DNA of 64,000 bases from Brachyspira hampsonii 30446 (lineage in GTDB: Bacteria > Spirochaetota > Brachyspiria > Brachyspirales > Brachyspiraceae). Under the pieces are notes generated by a model, which made no database searches, had not been told where the DNA came from, and was given only the letters and a program-made list of their open reading frames with translations. Shown in pieces: positions 17,833 through 25,780 of this stretch. Position numbers and translations under genes: made by a program. The stretch is taken from the NCBI RefSeq assembly GCF_000316195.1, contig NZ_JH994111.1:1443403-1507402 (forward strand), given 5' to 3'. Every line of letters starts with the position of its first letter. Within the stretch, counting starts at the first letter, position 1.

Positions 17833-18843
17833 TTATTCGAATAAATTATTAATTAATTCAAATTGAACATAATTATTAACATCCACAGGATCTGTTATAA
17901 CTTTAGAGTTTATAAATATTTTTTGCTGAGATTCATACCATTTAGCAGCAGTACCATCAGAATAATTATTTTTTATATCTTCTCCTGTAAGCCATACAGC
18001 AGTTTCTTTTTCTGAAGATACAGATTCTGCAGGAGTTCCATTTACCTTAGCAACTATTTCAACAGCATCATCTATATTAGCTCCCCTATAATCCATAGCT
18101 TTTAATATAGCTTTTGAAAATCTATTAACTATATCAGGATTATTTTTTTGATACTCAGGAGTAACTACCCAGCTGCTAGGGAATACACCTTCATCAGAAT
18201 AATCAATTATAGTTGCAATAGACTCTACTTGATCTCCAAGCTGTTTAGTAATTTCAAAAGTATAAGGTGCCCATACAGATACAGCATCAACTTTTTTACC
18301 TATCATAGATGATACTATTCCGCTTACATCCATATTAACAACATTCAAATCTGCTCTATTTACTCCTGCCTTATTTAAAGCCAAATCCAATAAAATTTCT
18401 CCTGAAGTTCCTAGCTGTGTACCTACTGTTTTACCTTCTAAATCAGAAATACTATTAATATTAGCCCATTTTCCAACCAGAATTTGTTCAGATTTGCTTA
18501 ACCCATTAGGAAATAATACATTAACTTTACCTTGAATAGCTAAAGAATGAGCCCCATGTCCTATATAGGCAAATTGTATATCTCCTGAAAGCATAGCAGC
18601 GACCTCAGAAGGTCCATTTAAAAATTTAACTAATTCAACATCCAAATTTTCTTCTTTAAAAAAACCTTTTTCCTGAGCAATAGCAGCAGCAGAAGTACCT
18701 GAAAAATCTGCCATATATGCTACTCTTATTTTGTCGAGTGCACCATTTGTTTGAGAAGAAGAAGTATTGTTTCCTCCTGAACATGATATTATCAAAGCTA
18801 TTAATGCTATTGATAAAATAGAAACTAACATAGTTTTTTTCAT
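17833..18843 (-). CDS. NMT1/SsuA-type substrate-binding lipoprotein (second copy)
   Basis: 336 residues. A lipoprotein signal ends in IISC near residue 21, so the protein should be lipid-anchored facing the periplasm. The mature part follows the SsuA/TauA/NrtA fold: GFFKEENLDVELVKF near 64, GDIQFAYIGHGAHS near 94, TQLGTSGEILLD near 140 and AVSVWAPY near 180. It closely resembles the other binding protein of this operon (21570-22550), sharing blocks such as KVDAVSVW and TQLGTSGE, so the two arose by duplication. The ligand is not identifiable; aliphatic sulfonate is only the family archetype. This is the last gene of the operon. Confidence 0.85.
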   Translation of the reverse strand: MKKTMLVSILSIALIALIISCSGGNNTSSSQTNGALDKIRVAYMADFSGTSAAAIAQEKGFFKEENLDVELVKFLNGPSEVAAMLSGDIQFAYIGHGAHSLAIQGKVNVLFPNGLSKSEQILVGKWANINSISDLEGKTVGTQLGTSGEILLDLALNKAGVNRADLNVVNMDVSGIVSSMIGKKVDAVSVWAPYTFEITKQLGDQVESIATIIDYSDEGVFPSSWVVTPEYQKNNPDIVNRFSKAILKAMDYRGANIDDAVEIVAKVNGTPAESVSSEKETAVWLTGEDIKNNYSDGTAAKWYESQQKIFINSKVITDPVDVNNYVQFELINNLFE

Positions 18844-18926
18844 TTTTGTTCTCCTTTTTAATTATTTTTTTATTAAAACTTATTTACATCAAAAAGAATT
18901 TATAAATTCTGAACAATATATCTTTA

Positions 18927-19874
18927 TTATCTTCTCAAAGCCATTCTTCTATATGTATGCACCTCTCCCCTTAATACCAATGATATAGCCATAGCATTCA
19001 TAGGACTTGATATACCGCCTACTCCTGCATCTCCTATATGCATTATATCCGCTCCCGCCATTTTAGACATTAATGCAATTTGTTTTATTGTATCTATAGG
19101 TGCCCCTTCCTGAGCAGTTCCTATAGCCGTTTTTGTAAGCATACCAAGACTTTTAGCTTCATCTATAAGCTCATGAACTTTCTCTACTGTATAACCTGGT
19201 AAAGTTCCAGGAGCCCCAAACATTATAACATCAGCACCAGCATCTGCAATTTGTTTTACTGTACTTAAAGTATCGGTATTGCCGGCACCTGCTCCATGCA
19301 TTTTACCTGCAATAATCATCATCTTACCTTTGGCAATAGATGCTAATTCTTCAGCTGCTTTTGCTATAGTATCTACAGAAACTTTTGTATGAGGGTTGCC
19401 TGTTAATACTATATAATCTATTCCAAAATCTAATGCCCTTTTATAATTATCTTTGGTAGCTTTTAAACCTTCAGGATAATCCACCCCTTCTCCTACAGGT
19501 TCTAAATTTATACCTATAAATCTTCCTGTATACTTTTTTATTCTTTGTATATGATCATTTCTTTTTCTTGAAGATTCATATAATTTAAGCTGACCTTTAA
19601 AAGTTCTTTCTACCATAGGCATAGAATTATCACCTTCAGCTTCATCTAAATCATATATGAAAGGATTAAGTAAGTCAAATATATTTAATGTAATTAAGTC
19701 AACCCCCATAGCAGCCAAAATTTCAGGATCTGTAACTTTTTCTATTAATGGTCTTTTATATATTAAGGATTCTGCCATTAATGTTCTTCCCTCAGAATTT
19801 CTTATGGTTTCTATCAATGTATTAGTATCCATATTAAATGTATCTGTATAATTTAATTCAAATATTCTCTTCAT
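18927..19874 (-). CDS. Uncharacterised TIM-barrel-like protein (DUF7916-like)
   Basis: 315 residues, no signal peptide, so cytoplasmic. The sequence has the rhythm of a beta/alpha barrel with glycine-rich strand ends: VDLITLNIFDLLNP near 39, GINLEPVGEG near 115, DYIVLTGNPHTKVS near 154, GADVIMFGAPG near 214 and ADIMHIGDAGVGG near 275. I believe it belongs to a poorly characterised family found beside sugar-type genes (DUF7916-like), sometimes labelled phosphoenolpyruvate phosphonomutase-like; the label is from memory. It sits inside the transporter operon, 15 bases after the ATPase gene and 83 before the second binding protein, which implies an enzyme acting on the imported compound. Confidence 0.6.
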   Translation of the reverse strand: MKRIFELNYTDTFNMDTNTLIETIRNSEGRTLMAESLIYKRPLIEKVTDPEILAAMGVDLITLNIFDLLNPFIYDLDEAEGDNSMPMVERTFKGQLKLYESSRKRNDHIQRIKKYTGRFIGINLEPVGEGVDYPEGLKATKDNYKRALDFGIDYIVLTGNPHTKVSVDTIAKAAEELASIAKGKMMIIAGKMHGAGAGNTDTLSTVKQIADAGADVIMFGAPGTLPGYTVEKVHELIDEAKSLGMLTKTAIGTAQEGAPIDTIKQIALMSKMAGADIMHIGDAGVGGISSPMNAMAISLVLRGEVHTYRRMALRR

Positions 19875-19889
19875 TATTAATTTACTCCC

Positions 19890-20681
19890 CTATTTTTTAG
19901 CCTCTAAATATTCATGATATACCAGCTGCCATAATTGATTTTTGATATCATTGAATTCTTTTGATAATTTAGTCTCAGGTACTCTAGGATATGCTATAGG
20001 CACCTCTACTATACTTTTAATTCTTCCGGGTCTTGGACTCATTATAACAACTCTCTGAGCTAAAAATACGGCTTCATCTACATCATGAGTAATAAAGAAA
20101 CAAGTTTTCTTTTCATTATCCCAAGTATTTAAAAGTTCTGTTTGAAGCTGTGCCCTAGTCTGTGCATCTAAAGCTCCGAAAGGTTCGTCCATAAGAAGTA
20201 TATTGGGATTAACAGCATAAGCCCTAGCTATAGCCACACGCTGCTTCATGCCTCCTGAAAGTTCCTTAGGATAAGCATTTTTAAAATCTATTAATCCTAC
20301 AGCCTTAAGATAATGATCTACTATATCATTTATTTCAGACTTAGATTTTTTCTGAAGTTCAAGTCCGAAAGCTACATTTTTTGCCACAGTAAGCCAAGGA
20401 AATAAAGCATACTGCTGAAATACTACACCTCTGTCAACGCCTGTGCCTTCTATAGGTTTGCCGTCTATTTCTATACTGCCTGAATTCGGAGTATCAAGTC
20501 CTGCAAGTATATTAAGTAATGTACTTTTTCCGCAGCCTGAAGAACCTATTACACATACAAATTCATTTTTATATATATCTAAATTTACATTATCTAAAGC
20601 ATGAACATCTTTAGTTGTACCTTTATATATTTTACTAACATTAGAAATTTTTACTTTTACTTCTTTATTTGACATATTCAA
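19890..20681 (-). CDS. ABC transporter ATPase, SsuB/TauB/NrtD type
   Basis: 263-residue cytoplasmic ATPase of the nitrate/sulfonate/taurine class. It shows Walker A GSSGCGKST (near 42), Q-loop FQQYALFPWLTV (the PWLTV run is typical of this class), signature LSGGMKQR (near 142), Walker B ILLMDEPFGALDA and H-loop ITHDVDEAV. It begins 32 bases after the permease stop and ends 15 bases before the TIM-barrel-like gene. It must serve both binding proteins, because no other ATPase is present. Substrate specificity cannot be told from an ATPase. Confidence 0.9.
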   Translation of the reverse strand: MNMSNKEVKVKISNVSKIYKGTTKDVHALDNVNLDIYKNEFVCVIGSSGCGKSTLLNILAGLDTPNSGSIEIDGKPIEGTGVDRGVVFQQYALFPWLTVAKNVAFGLELQKKSKSEINDIVDHYLKAVGLIDFKNAYPKELSGGMKQRVAIARAYAVNPNILLMDEPFGALDAQTRAQLQTELLNTWDNEKKTCFFITHDVDEAVFLAQRVVIMSPRPGRIKSIVEVPIAYPRVPETKLSKEFNDIKNQLWQLVYHEYLEAKK

Positions 20682-20713
20682 TCTCTTTTATATAATTTTT
20701 TATATATAGCTTA

Positions 20714-21484
20714 TTATCTTTTTTTCTTTTCCTGCCATACAGTTAACTTGTTTTCTATTATGCTTACTATAAAATTTAATATCAATCCTGTAATACCAAT
20801 AAGTATTATACCAAGCATAACTATATCCATTCTAAAGTAAAGACTTGCCTCCTGAATCATCTGTCCTAATCCTGAACTAGATCCTGTTAATTCAGCAGCA
20901 ATAAGAGTTGTAAGTGAAGCACCCAATCCTAAACGCATACCAACCAATATATAAGGTACAGAAGCAGGTATTACAACCTTTAAGAAAATATCTTTATCTT
21001 TAGCACCAAGAACTCTGGCTGCTTTTATTAAAGTTTGATCAACCTCTCTTACCCCTTGATAAACTGTTATAATCATTACCAAAAAAGTAGATATAAATAT
21101 AACTGTAATTTTAGCACTTTCTCCAACTCCCTGAGCAACTACAACCAAAGGTATATATGCTAATGCCGGTATATTCCTAACAAATTGTATTATAGGTTCT
21201 ATTAATAATTGTACAGGCTGATACCAACCCATTAAAAATGCTATTGGTATTGAAACAACAAAAGCTAATCCGAAACCAGACAATACCCTAAATAAACTTA
21301 TACCTATATGATTTAATAATTTACCATTAGTAATCTCTCTTATAAATGACTTTAATACATCAGCAGGGCTTGCAATAACGGCACCTGCCACGGAAGATGA
21401 TACTAGCTGCCATACTAATAAAGCTATAATAATGGAAGCTGCAGTAAATATATATTTCTTTTTCCCCATAGGTTTACTATTCAT
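20714..21484 (-). CDS. ABC transporter permease, SsuC/TauC type
   Basis: 256 residues with about six membrane helices and the BPD_transp_1 pattern. The cytoplasmic EAA-like loop reads AARVLGAKDKDIFLKVVIPA near 155-174, followed by IPYILVGMRLGLGASL, typical of nitrate/sulfonate/taurine permeases. This family forms homodimers, so one gene is enough. The gene lies 85 bases after the first binding-protein gene, and a strong hairpin fills that gap. An N-terminal KKKR patch and the C-terminal EKKKR agree with both ends on the cytoplasmic side. Confidence 0.9.
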   Translation of the reverse strand: MNSKPMGKKKYIFTAASIIIALLVWQLVSSSVAGAVIASPADVLKSFIREITNGKLLNHIGISLFRVLSGFGLAFVVSIPIAFLMGWYQPVQLLIEPIIQFVRNIPALAYIPLVVVAQGVGESAKITVIFISTFLVMIITVYQGVREVDQTLIKAARVLGAKDKDIFLKVVIPASVPYILVGMRLGLGASLTTLIAAELTGSSSGLGQMIQEASLYFRMDIVMLGIILIGITGLILNFIVSIIENKLTVWQEKKKR

Positions 21485-21526
21485 TTTTATCCCTCTTAAT
21501 AAAAAATCTAAGCATATAACTTAACC

Positions 21527-21563
21527 GTTTACAGTTAAAACTATATTTGTTTTAGCTGTAAAC
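21527..21563 (-). promoter_or_regulatory. Intercistronic hairpin between binding-protein and permease genes
   Basis: GTTTACAGTTAAAAC (21527-21541) pairs 14 of 15 with GTTTTAGCTGTAAAC (21549-21563) around a 7-base loop. No T run follows on the minus strand, so it is not a good terminator. Its position suggests protection of the upstream binding-protein message and lower permease expression, as hairpins do in other binding-protein operons. Confidence 0.6.
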
Positions 21564-21569
21564 TATAAT

Positions 21570-22550
21570 TTAATAGTTTAATGCTTGTTTTATAATGTCA
21601 ATTCTCACATATTTATCTACAGCAACAGGCTCAGAATTTAATCTGTTGTTTTGCAAAAAATAATCTATTTGTTTTCTGTAAATATTGCTTATGCTTCCAT
21701 CATCTATTCTGCTTTTCATTGTCTGAGAATCCATCCAATCAGAACTGTATTTCTCCTGAGCAACTGTAGCTATATCCAAACCTATAAGATTTGATACATT
21801 TGTAATAGCTTCATCTAAATGCTCTTTTCTATAATCCATTGCTTTATACAATGCTCTTGTAAACTTTATAACAGTATCAGTATTAGACTCTAAATAGGCA
21901 GGTGTTACTATCCAGCTTGCAGTAGAATCAACGCCGACATCCTGAGGTTTTATAATATTCAAATTCTCTAATCCTATTCTATTGTCTATCTCAACAGTAT
22001 AAGGAGGCCATACAGATACAGCATCAACTTTATTAGCCAAGAATGAAGCAACAGCACTTGAAACTTCAGCATTAAGTATATTTATATCTGATTTATTAAC
22101 GCCTGTTCCTGCTAATACCTGATCTATAATAGTTTCTCCAGATGTACCTAACTGTGTTATTAAAGTTTTTCCTTTTAATTGTTCTACAGTAGTTATACCT
22201 GAAGACTTTAATGTTCTAATACCTTCTACAACAGCTATTCCGTCAGTAGCTATTATCTGAACCTTTCCTTCGGCTGCCAATGTATGTGCACCAAAACCTA
22301 TATAACCTATCTGTATATCTCCTGAAACCATAGCTGCTATTTCTGTAGGTCCGCTTGTAAATTTTACTAGCTCTATATCCAATCCTTCATCTTTAAAATA
22401 ATTCTGATGTATTCCTGTAATGATTGCAGAAGCTCCGCCTACATTAGGATGATATGCCACTCTTATTTTACCTGAATTTTCATTGGTATTTTTACCGCAT
22501 GAAATTAAAAAACTAAATAGCAAAACAAAAATTAATAATATTTTTTTCAT
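21570..22550 (-). CDS. NMT1/SsuA-type substrate-binding lipoprotein (first copy)
   Basis: 326 residues with lipobox LISC near residue 18, so a lipid-anchored periplasmic-side binding protein. Conserved blocks are YFKDEGLDIELVKF near 52, GDIQIGYIGFGAHT near 82, TQLGTSGETIID near 130 and VDAVSVWPPYTVEI near 174. It is a paralogue of the protein at 17833-18843 but clearly diverged outside these blocks, which suggests that the two bind related but different ligands for one permease. The gene begins 22 bases after the sialidase-like gene and is followed by the 21.5-kb hairpin. Confidence 0.85.
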   Translation of the reverse strand: MKKILLIFVLLFSFLISCGKNTNENSGKIRVAYHPNVGGASAIITGIHQNYFKDEGLDIELVKFTSGPTEIAAMVSGDIQIGYIGFGAHTLAAEGKVQIIATDGIAVVEGIRTLKSSGITTVEQLKGKTLITQLGTSGETIIDQVLAGTGVNKSDINILNAEVSSAVASFLANKVDAVSVWPPYTVEIDNRIGLENLNIIKPQDVGVDSTASWIVTPAYLESNTDTVIKFTRALYKAMDYRKEHLDEAITNVSNLIGLDIATVAQEKYSSDWMDSQTMKSRIDDGSISNIYRKQIDYFLQNNRLNSEPVAVDKYVRIDIIKQALNY

Positions 22551-22572
22551 ACTCTTACTCCATTTAATATTG

Positions 22573-23661
22573 TTAATTTAATATATCTTCTATCTCAGAA
22601 TTGCTTAAGAAATTCATAACTAAAGGCTGAGATTTATTATCCTGAGACTGCTGCCAAGTAGCATACATTCCGTCTTTTGTTCTAAGTACATCTACATATC
22701 TTGAACAGCCTGTACCATAAGGACTTACAAATAATGGAAGCTCTTTACTTATTCTTTCAATATGTGCAAATGAACCATTCTCTATATATGCAGCTCCTCC
22801 TAATTCTTCGCATGAATATCCTCTAGGTCTTTTTACAGCTTTTTCATGCTCATCTAAATTTCTTACGCATTCGCCTCCGTCATAGAAAAATAAGCTTATT
22901 CTTTTATTTCTCAATATTCCAACCTGAGGCATATCAATAATGCAAGTTCCCCTAGTCATAGCTATATCCCAAGTATGACCTTTTTCAAAGAAATAAAATA
23001 CAGGTGCTTCAAAATTGAGTTTATCTCCTCTTCTAAGCATATATCCTGTATTTGAACTAGTCCAATTATATGGGTGAGTACAGAACAATAAATACTTTTC
23101 TCCGTTATAACTGTCATATACAAAAGGGTCTTTCAAATGTATAAATCTTGAATCCTCACCTTTAATAAGTTCTTTAACATTGGAAGCATTTAAATTTTCA
23201 ATTTTATCAGCTACTATAACATCAATATCCCATACCCCTGTTCCCGGTTTTAAATATTCTTTAAGATGATCCGGATACTTATTTTCAGATTTCTCAGAAG
23301 ATATATAAAGCTCAACTTCATTATCATTATTAAATCTCAAAGCTGTGCCTTCTATAGATAATACGCCTCTAGGAAGTTCTTTTTTTAATATGCTTTTTAT
23401 TTTTGTCCAAGTATTTCCTTTGTCTGAAGATTTAAATATTGCAAGTTCTGCTCCCCTATCTCCTAAATCAAGCCCCGTTCTAGAATCTCCAGAATTTCTG
23501 TATCTTCCTGAAATATATAAATTACCGTCTTTATCCTCTACCATATTTCCGCCGCCGAACCAATATCCTGTTTCTGCTGTTACAGGTACTATAATTTTAG
23601 CCTTTTTTTCATCTATTAATCTAAGAGAAAATTCCATTAACTTTTTTTCTAAATTTGTCAT
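22573..23661 (-). CDS. Cytoplasmic sialidase/BNR-like beta-propeller protein
   Basis: 362 residues without signal peptide. The pattern YWFGGGNMVEDKDGNLYISG and an Asp-box-like AIFKSSDKGNTWTKI (near 80 from the chosen start) point to a sialidase/BNR beta-propeller, or a related glycosidase propeller. Later blades show FIHLKDPFVYD and YDGGECVR. A slightly longer frame starts at 23676, but the ATG at 23661 has the ribosome site GGTGGAG just upstream and was chosen. As the first gene of the ROK-linked operon it may process an imported glycoconjugate in the cytoplasm. I cannot assign the catalytic residues, and true sialidase activity is doubtful since classical sialidases are exported. Confidence 0.65.
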   Translation of the reverse strand: MTNLEKKLMEFSLRLIDEKKAKIIVPVTAETGYWFGGGNMVEDKDGNLYISGRYRNSGDSRTGLDLGDRGAELAIFKSSDKGNTWTKIKSILKKELPRGVLSIEGTALRFNNDNEVELYISSEKSENKYPDHLKEYLKPGTGVWDIDVIVADKIENLNASNVKELIKGEDSRFIHLKDPFVYDSYNGEKYLLFCTHPYNWTSSNTGYMLRRGDKLNFEAPVFYFFEKGHTWDIAMTRGTCIIDMPQVGILRNKRISLFFYDGGECVRNLDEHEKAVKRPRGYSCEELGGAAYIENGSFAHIERISKELPLFVSPYGTGCSRYVDVLRTKDGMYATWQQSQDNKSQPLVMNFLSNSEIEDILN

Positions 23662-23694
23662 GATACTCCACCTCATATTTAATTAGTATATTAA

Positions 23695-23711
23695 TTAGTA
23701 TAGTAAACTAA
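23695..23711. promoter_or_regulatory. Candidate ROK operator in the operon promoter
   Basis: A 17-bp near-perfect palindrome: TTAGTATA, central G, TAAACTAA, with one mismatched pair. It resembles the inverted-repeat operators of NagC/Mlc-type ROK repressors in size. It contains a TATACT (minus strand, 23697-23702) that could be the -10, 34 bases before the first start codon of the operon. A second ATTAGTATA half lies at 23682-23690. The rest of the 361-base gap 23662-24022 is AT-rich with no further feature seen and must also hold the promoter of the divergent recombinase gene. Confidence 0.5.
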
Positions 23712-24022
23712 CTAACTAAAATCAATTATTTTAACAAAAAAATATTTTTCACAAATATAATTTTTATCATAAAAAATAGGCTTATTTTAAAAATAATTTT
23801 ATTTATTAATTCTTGTACTCTATACACAATAAAAATATCAAGTACTCCTTTGCTATTATCATACGACAGAATATTTATATAACAAAAAAGATATACTAGT
23901 ATATAGTATAAATAGGCAATAAAATTTAATTAATTTTTTATATCAAGTTAACATACTTCATAAATTTATAATTTAAACTTTCGATAATAATTTAAAAAGA
24001 TATATTGTTATAGGATTTTATT

Positions 24023-24952
24023 ATGAATATGAAAAGTGATTATGTTTTCAACGATGATAATATATATGTTTTATTAGAAGAATTCAGTGATTATTTACAA
24101 ACTCTAAATTTTGCAGCTCATACTATTAATAGCTATAATAAAGATTTAAAAGAATATTTCCAATTTCTTCATAGTAAAAATATTTCATTAGATGAAGCTA
24201 ATCATTATACAGTAAGAGATTATTTAACTTTTTTAAAAGGAAAATCTTTAACCAATTCCACAATGTCAAGACATTTATCATCTATAAAAAAATTCTATAA
24301 ATATTTAATAAGAAACGGCTACTCAGATAAAAACAGAATAGTAGATATGAAAAGTCCCAAAAGAGAAGAACATATAGCCAAATTTTTATCTATAGAAGAT
24401 ATAGACAATATATTAGCCATAGATGATGAAGGAGACTTCACACTCATTAGAGATAAAATGATGGCTCTGTTTATGTATGCCATAGGGTTAAGAGTATCAG
24501 AACTTGCTTCATTAAAACTAAGCATGATAAAAAAAGGCTCTGAAACATTAAGAATATGCGGTAAGGGTTCAAAGGTAAGAGATATACCTATACTGCCTAT
24601 CGTATATGAAAATTGGGATATATACATGGAAAAAAGAAGAATAATTCAAAAAGAATATTCTCAAAATAATGACTATTTATTTATAAACAGATTCGGAAAA
24701 CCAATAAGCGACAGAAGTATAAGAACATCTATGAAGCGTTTAATAAGAAATTCAAATATATCTATAGATTTTTCTCCACATACATTAAGGCATACATTTG
24801 CTACTCATTTGCTTAATAATGATGCTGAAATAAGAGGTGTTCAGGAATTATTAGGGCATGAAACTATAGCTACAACTCAAAGATATACTCATGTTACAAA
24901 TTCAAGATTATTTGAAGTATATAATAAATTTCACCCTCATTCTAATAATTAA
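24023..24952 (+). CDS. Tyrosine recombinase XerC/XerD type
   Basis: 309 residues, close to the usual Xer length. The N-terminal SAM-like DNA-binding domain (about 15-100) is followed by the catalytic domain with every active residue in place: R157 (GLRVSEL), K181 (CGKGSKVR), H253 and R256 (HTLRHTFATH), H279 (LLGHET) and nucleophile Y288 (QRYTHV). It is likely to resolve chromosome dimers at a dif site. No integrase-associated attachment site or other phage gene lies nearby, so a housekeeping role is favoured over mobility. Whether it is XerC or XerD cannot be decided from this copy alone. Confidence 0.9.
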   Translation: MNMKSDYVFNDDNIYVLLEEFSDYLQTLNFAAHTINSYNKDLKEYFQFLHSKNISLDEANHYTVRDYLTFLKGKSLTNSTMSRHLSSIKKFYKYLIRNGYSDKNRIVDMKSPKREEHIAKFLSIEDIDNILAIDDEGDFTLIRDKMMALFMYAIGLRVSELASLKLSMIKKGSETLRICGKGSKVRDIPILPIVYENWDIYMEKRRIIQKEYSQNNDYLFINRFGKPISDRSIRTSMKRLIRNSNISIDFSPHTLRHTFATHLLNNDAEIRGVQELLGHETIATTQRYTHVTNSRLFEVYNKFHPHSNN

Positions 24953-24972
24953 ATTTTTATATTTAATAATAA

Positions 24973-25641
24973 TTATTTTCTTATTTTATTAGACCTTTTT
25001 ATACTTCTAAGATGTAAGTATACTGTATGATGTGAAATATTTAAATAATTAGCAACTAGCTGAACAGATTCTTTAAACTCAAATATCCCTTGAGAATATA
25101 ATTTTTTTATTATTGTCTTGTTGTAAACAGAAGGACCTACTTCATCTTTATCTACAGAGTCTATAACTTTTTGAAGAACTTCTATAATAATATCTTCTGA
25201 TTTGCTGTTTTTATTTTCTTTTACATCAGAATTTACATTATCCGGTATAAACACTTTTAATGTATTAATTAAAGAAACATCAAATTTCCAATCTATAACC
25301 ATCATAGCTATAGGAACGGCATTAGAATTTTCTATAATGGTATAATTTTTTTTATGATATTCTCCTGTAACAGTTTCAATAAAATTATTTTTAAAAAAGC
25401 TATTATTATGTTTATCTATCATTTCATTTAATATGCTTCTATCTTTATCGGAAATAGCATCGCCAATATTTTTATTATGCATATATTCATTAACCATAAA
25501 AACTATAGGGCAATTCTCATTCTCAAAAGAATATATCACTATCTCAACATTATCTCCAAGGTATTTTCCTAATGATATAGAAATATTTTTATAGCTATTT
25601 AATATGCTGAAATCTTCTTGGGTGTATATATAATTATACAT
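24973..25641 (-). CDS. YheO-type PAS/HTH transcriptional regulator
   Basis: 222 residues: an N-terminal YheO-like PAS domain (about 8-130, with LGKYLGDNVEIVIYSF and the conserved P-I-A-M-M-V-I-D strand near 112), a flexible asparagine/serine linker, and a C-terminal helix-turn-helix (about 180-215, VANYLNISHHTVYLHLRSIK). This architecture is the DauR/YheO group, some of which control D-amino-acid or small-metabolite catabolic genes. It converges with xer and reads away from the HD-type gene at 25781. A GGAG site lies 5 bases from the ATG. Target genes are not evident in the neighbourhood. Confidence 0.8.
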   Translation of the reverse strand: MYNYIYTQEDFSILNSYKNISISLGKYLGDNVEIVIYSFENENCPIVFMVNEYMHNKNIGDAISDKDRSILNEMIDKHNNSFFKNNFIETVTGEYHKKNYTIIENSNAVPIAMMVIDWKFDVSLINTLKVFIPDNVNSDVKENKNSKSEDIIIEVLQKVIDSVDKDEVGPSVYNKTIIKKLYSQGIFEFKESVQLVANYLNISHHTVYLHLRSIKRSNKIRK

Positions 25642-25721
25642 TGCTTCTCCAATTCTTATTCTTAATACTGTTATAATATAATAATTTTTTTATATTTTCC
25701 AAATTTTTTTAACTAAAATAT

Positions 25722-25749
25722 TTGTTTTATTATTTTATATGTGTATAAT
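25722..25749 (+). promoter_or_regulatory. Promoter of the HD-domain-like gene
   Basis: TTGTTT (25722-25727) and TATAAT (25744-25749) with a 16-base spacer, 31 bases before the ATG at 25781. Confidence 0.5.
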
Positions 25750-25780
25750 TATAACAACAATAACTAATATAGGTAATTAA

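Noticed and set aside
24023-24952. Phage or integrative-element integrase
   Set aside because: No attachment-site repeats, tRNA gene or phage genes nearby, and length and motifs fit chromosomal Xer recombinases.
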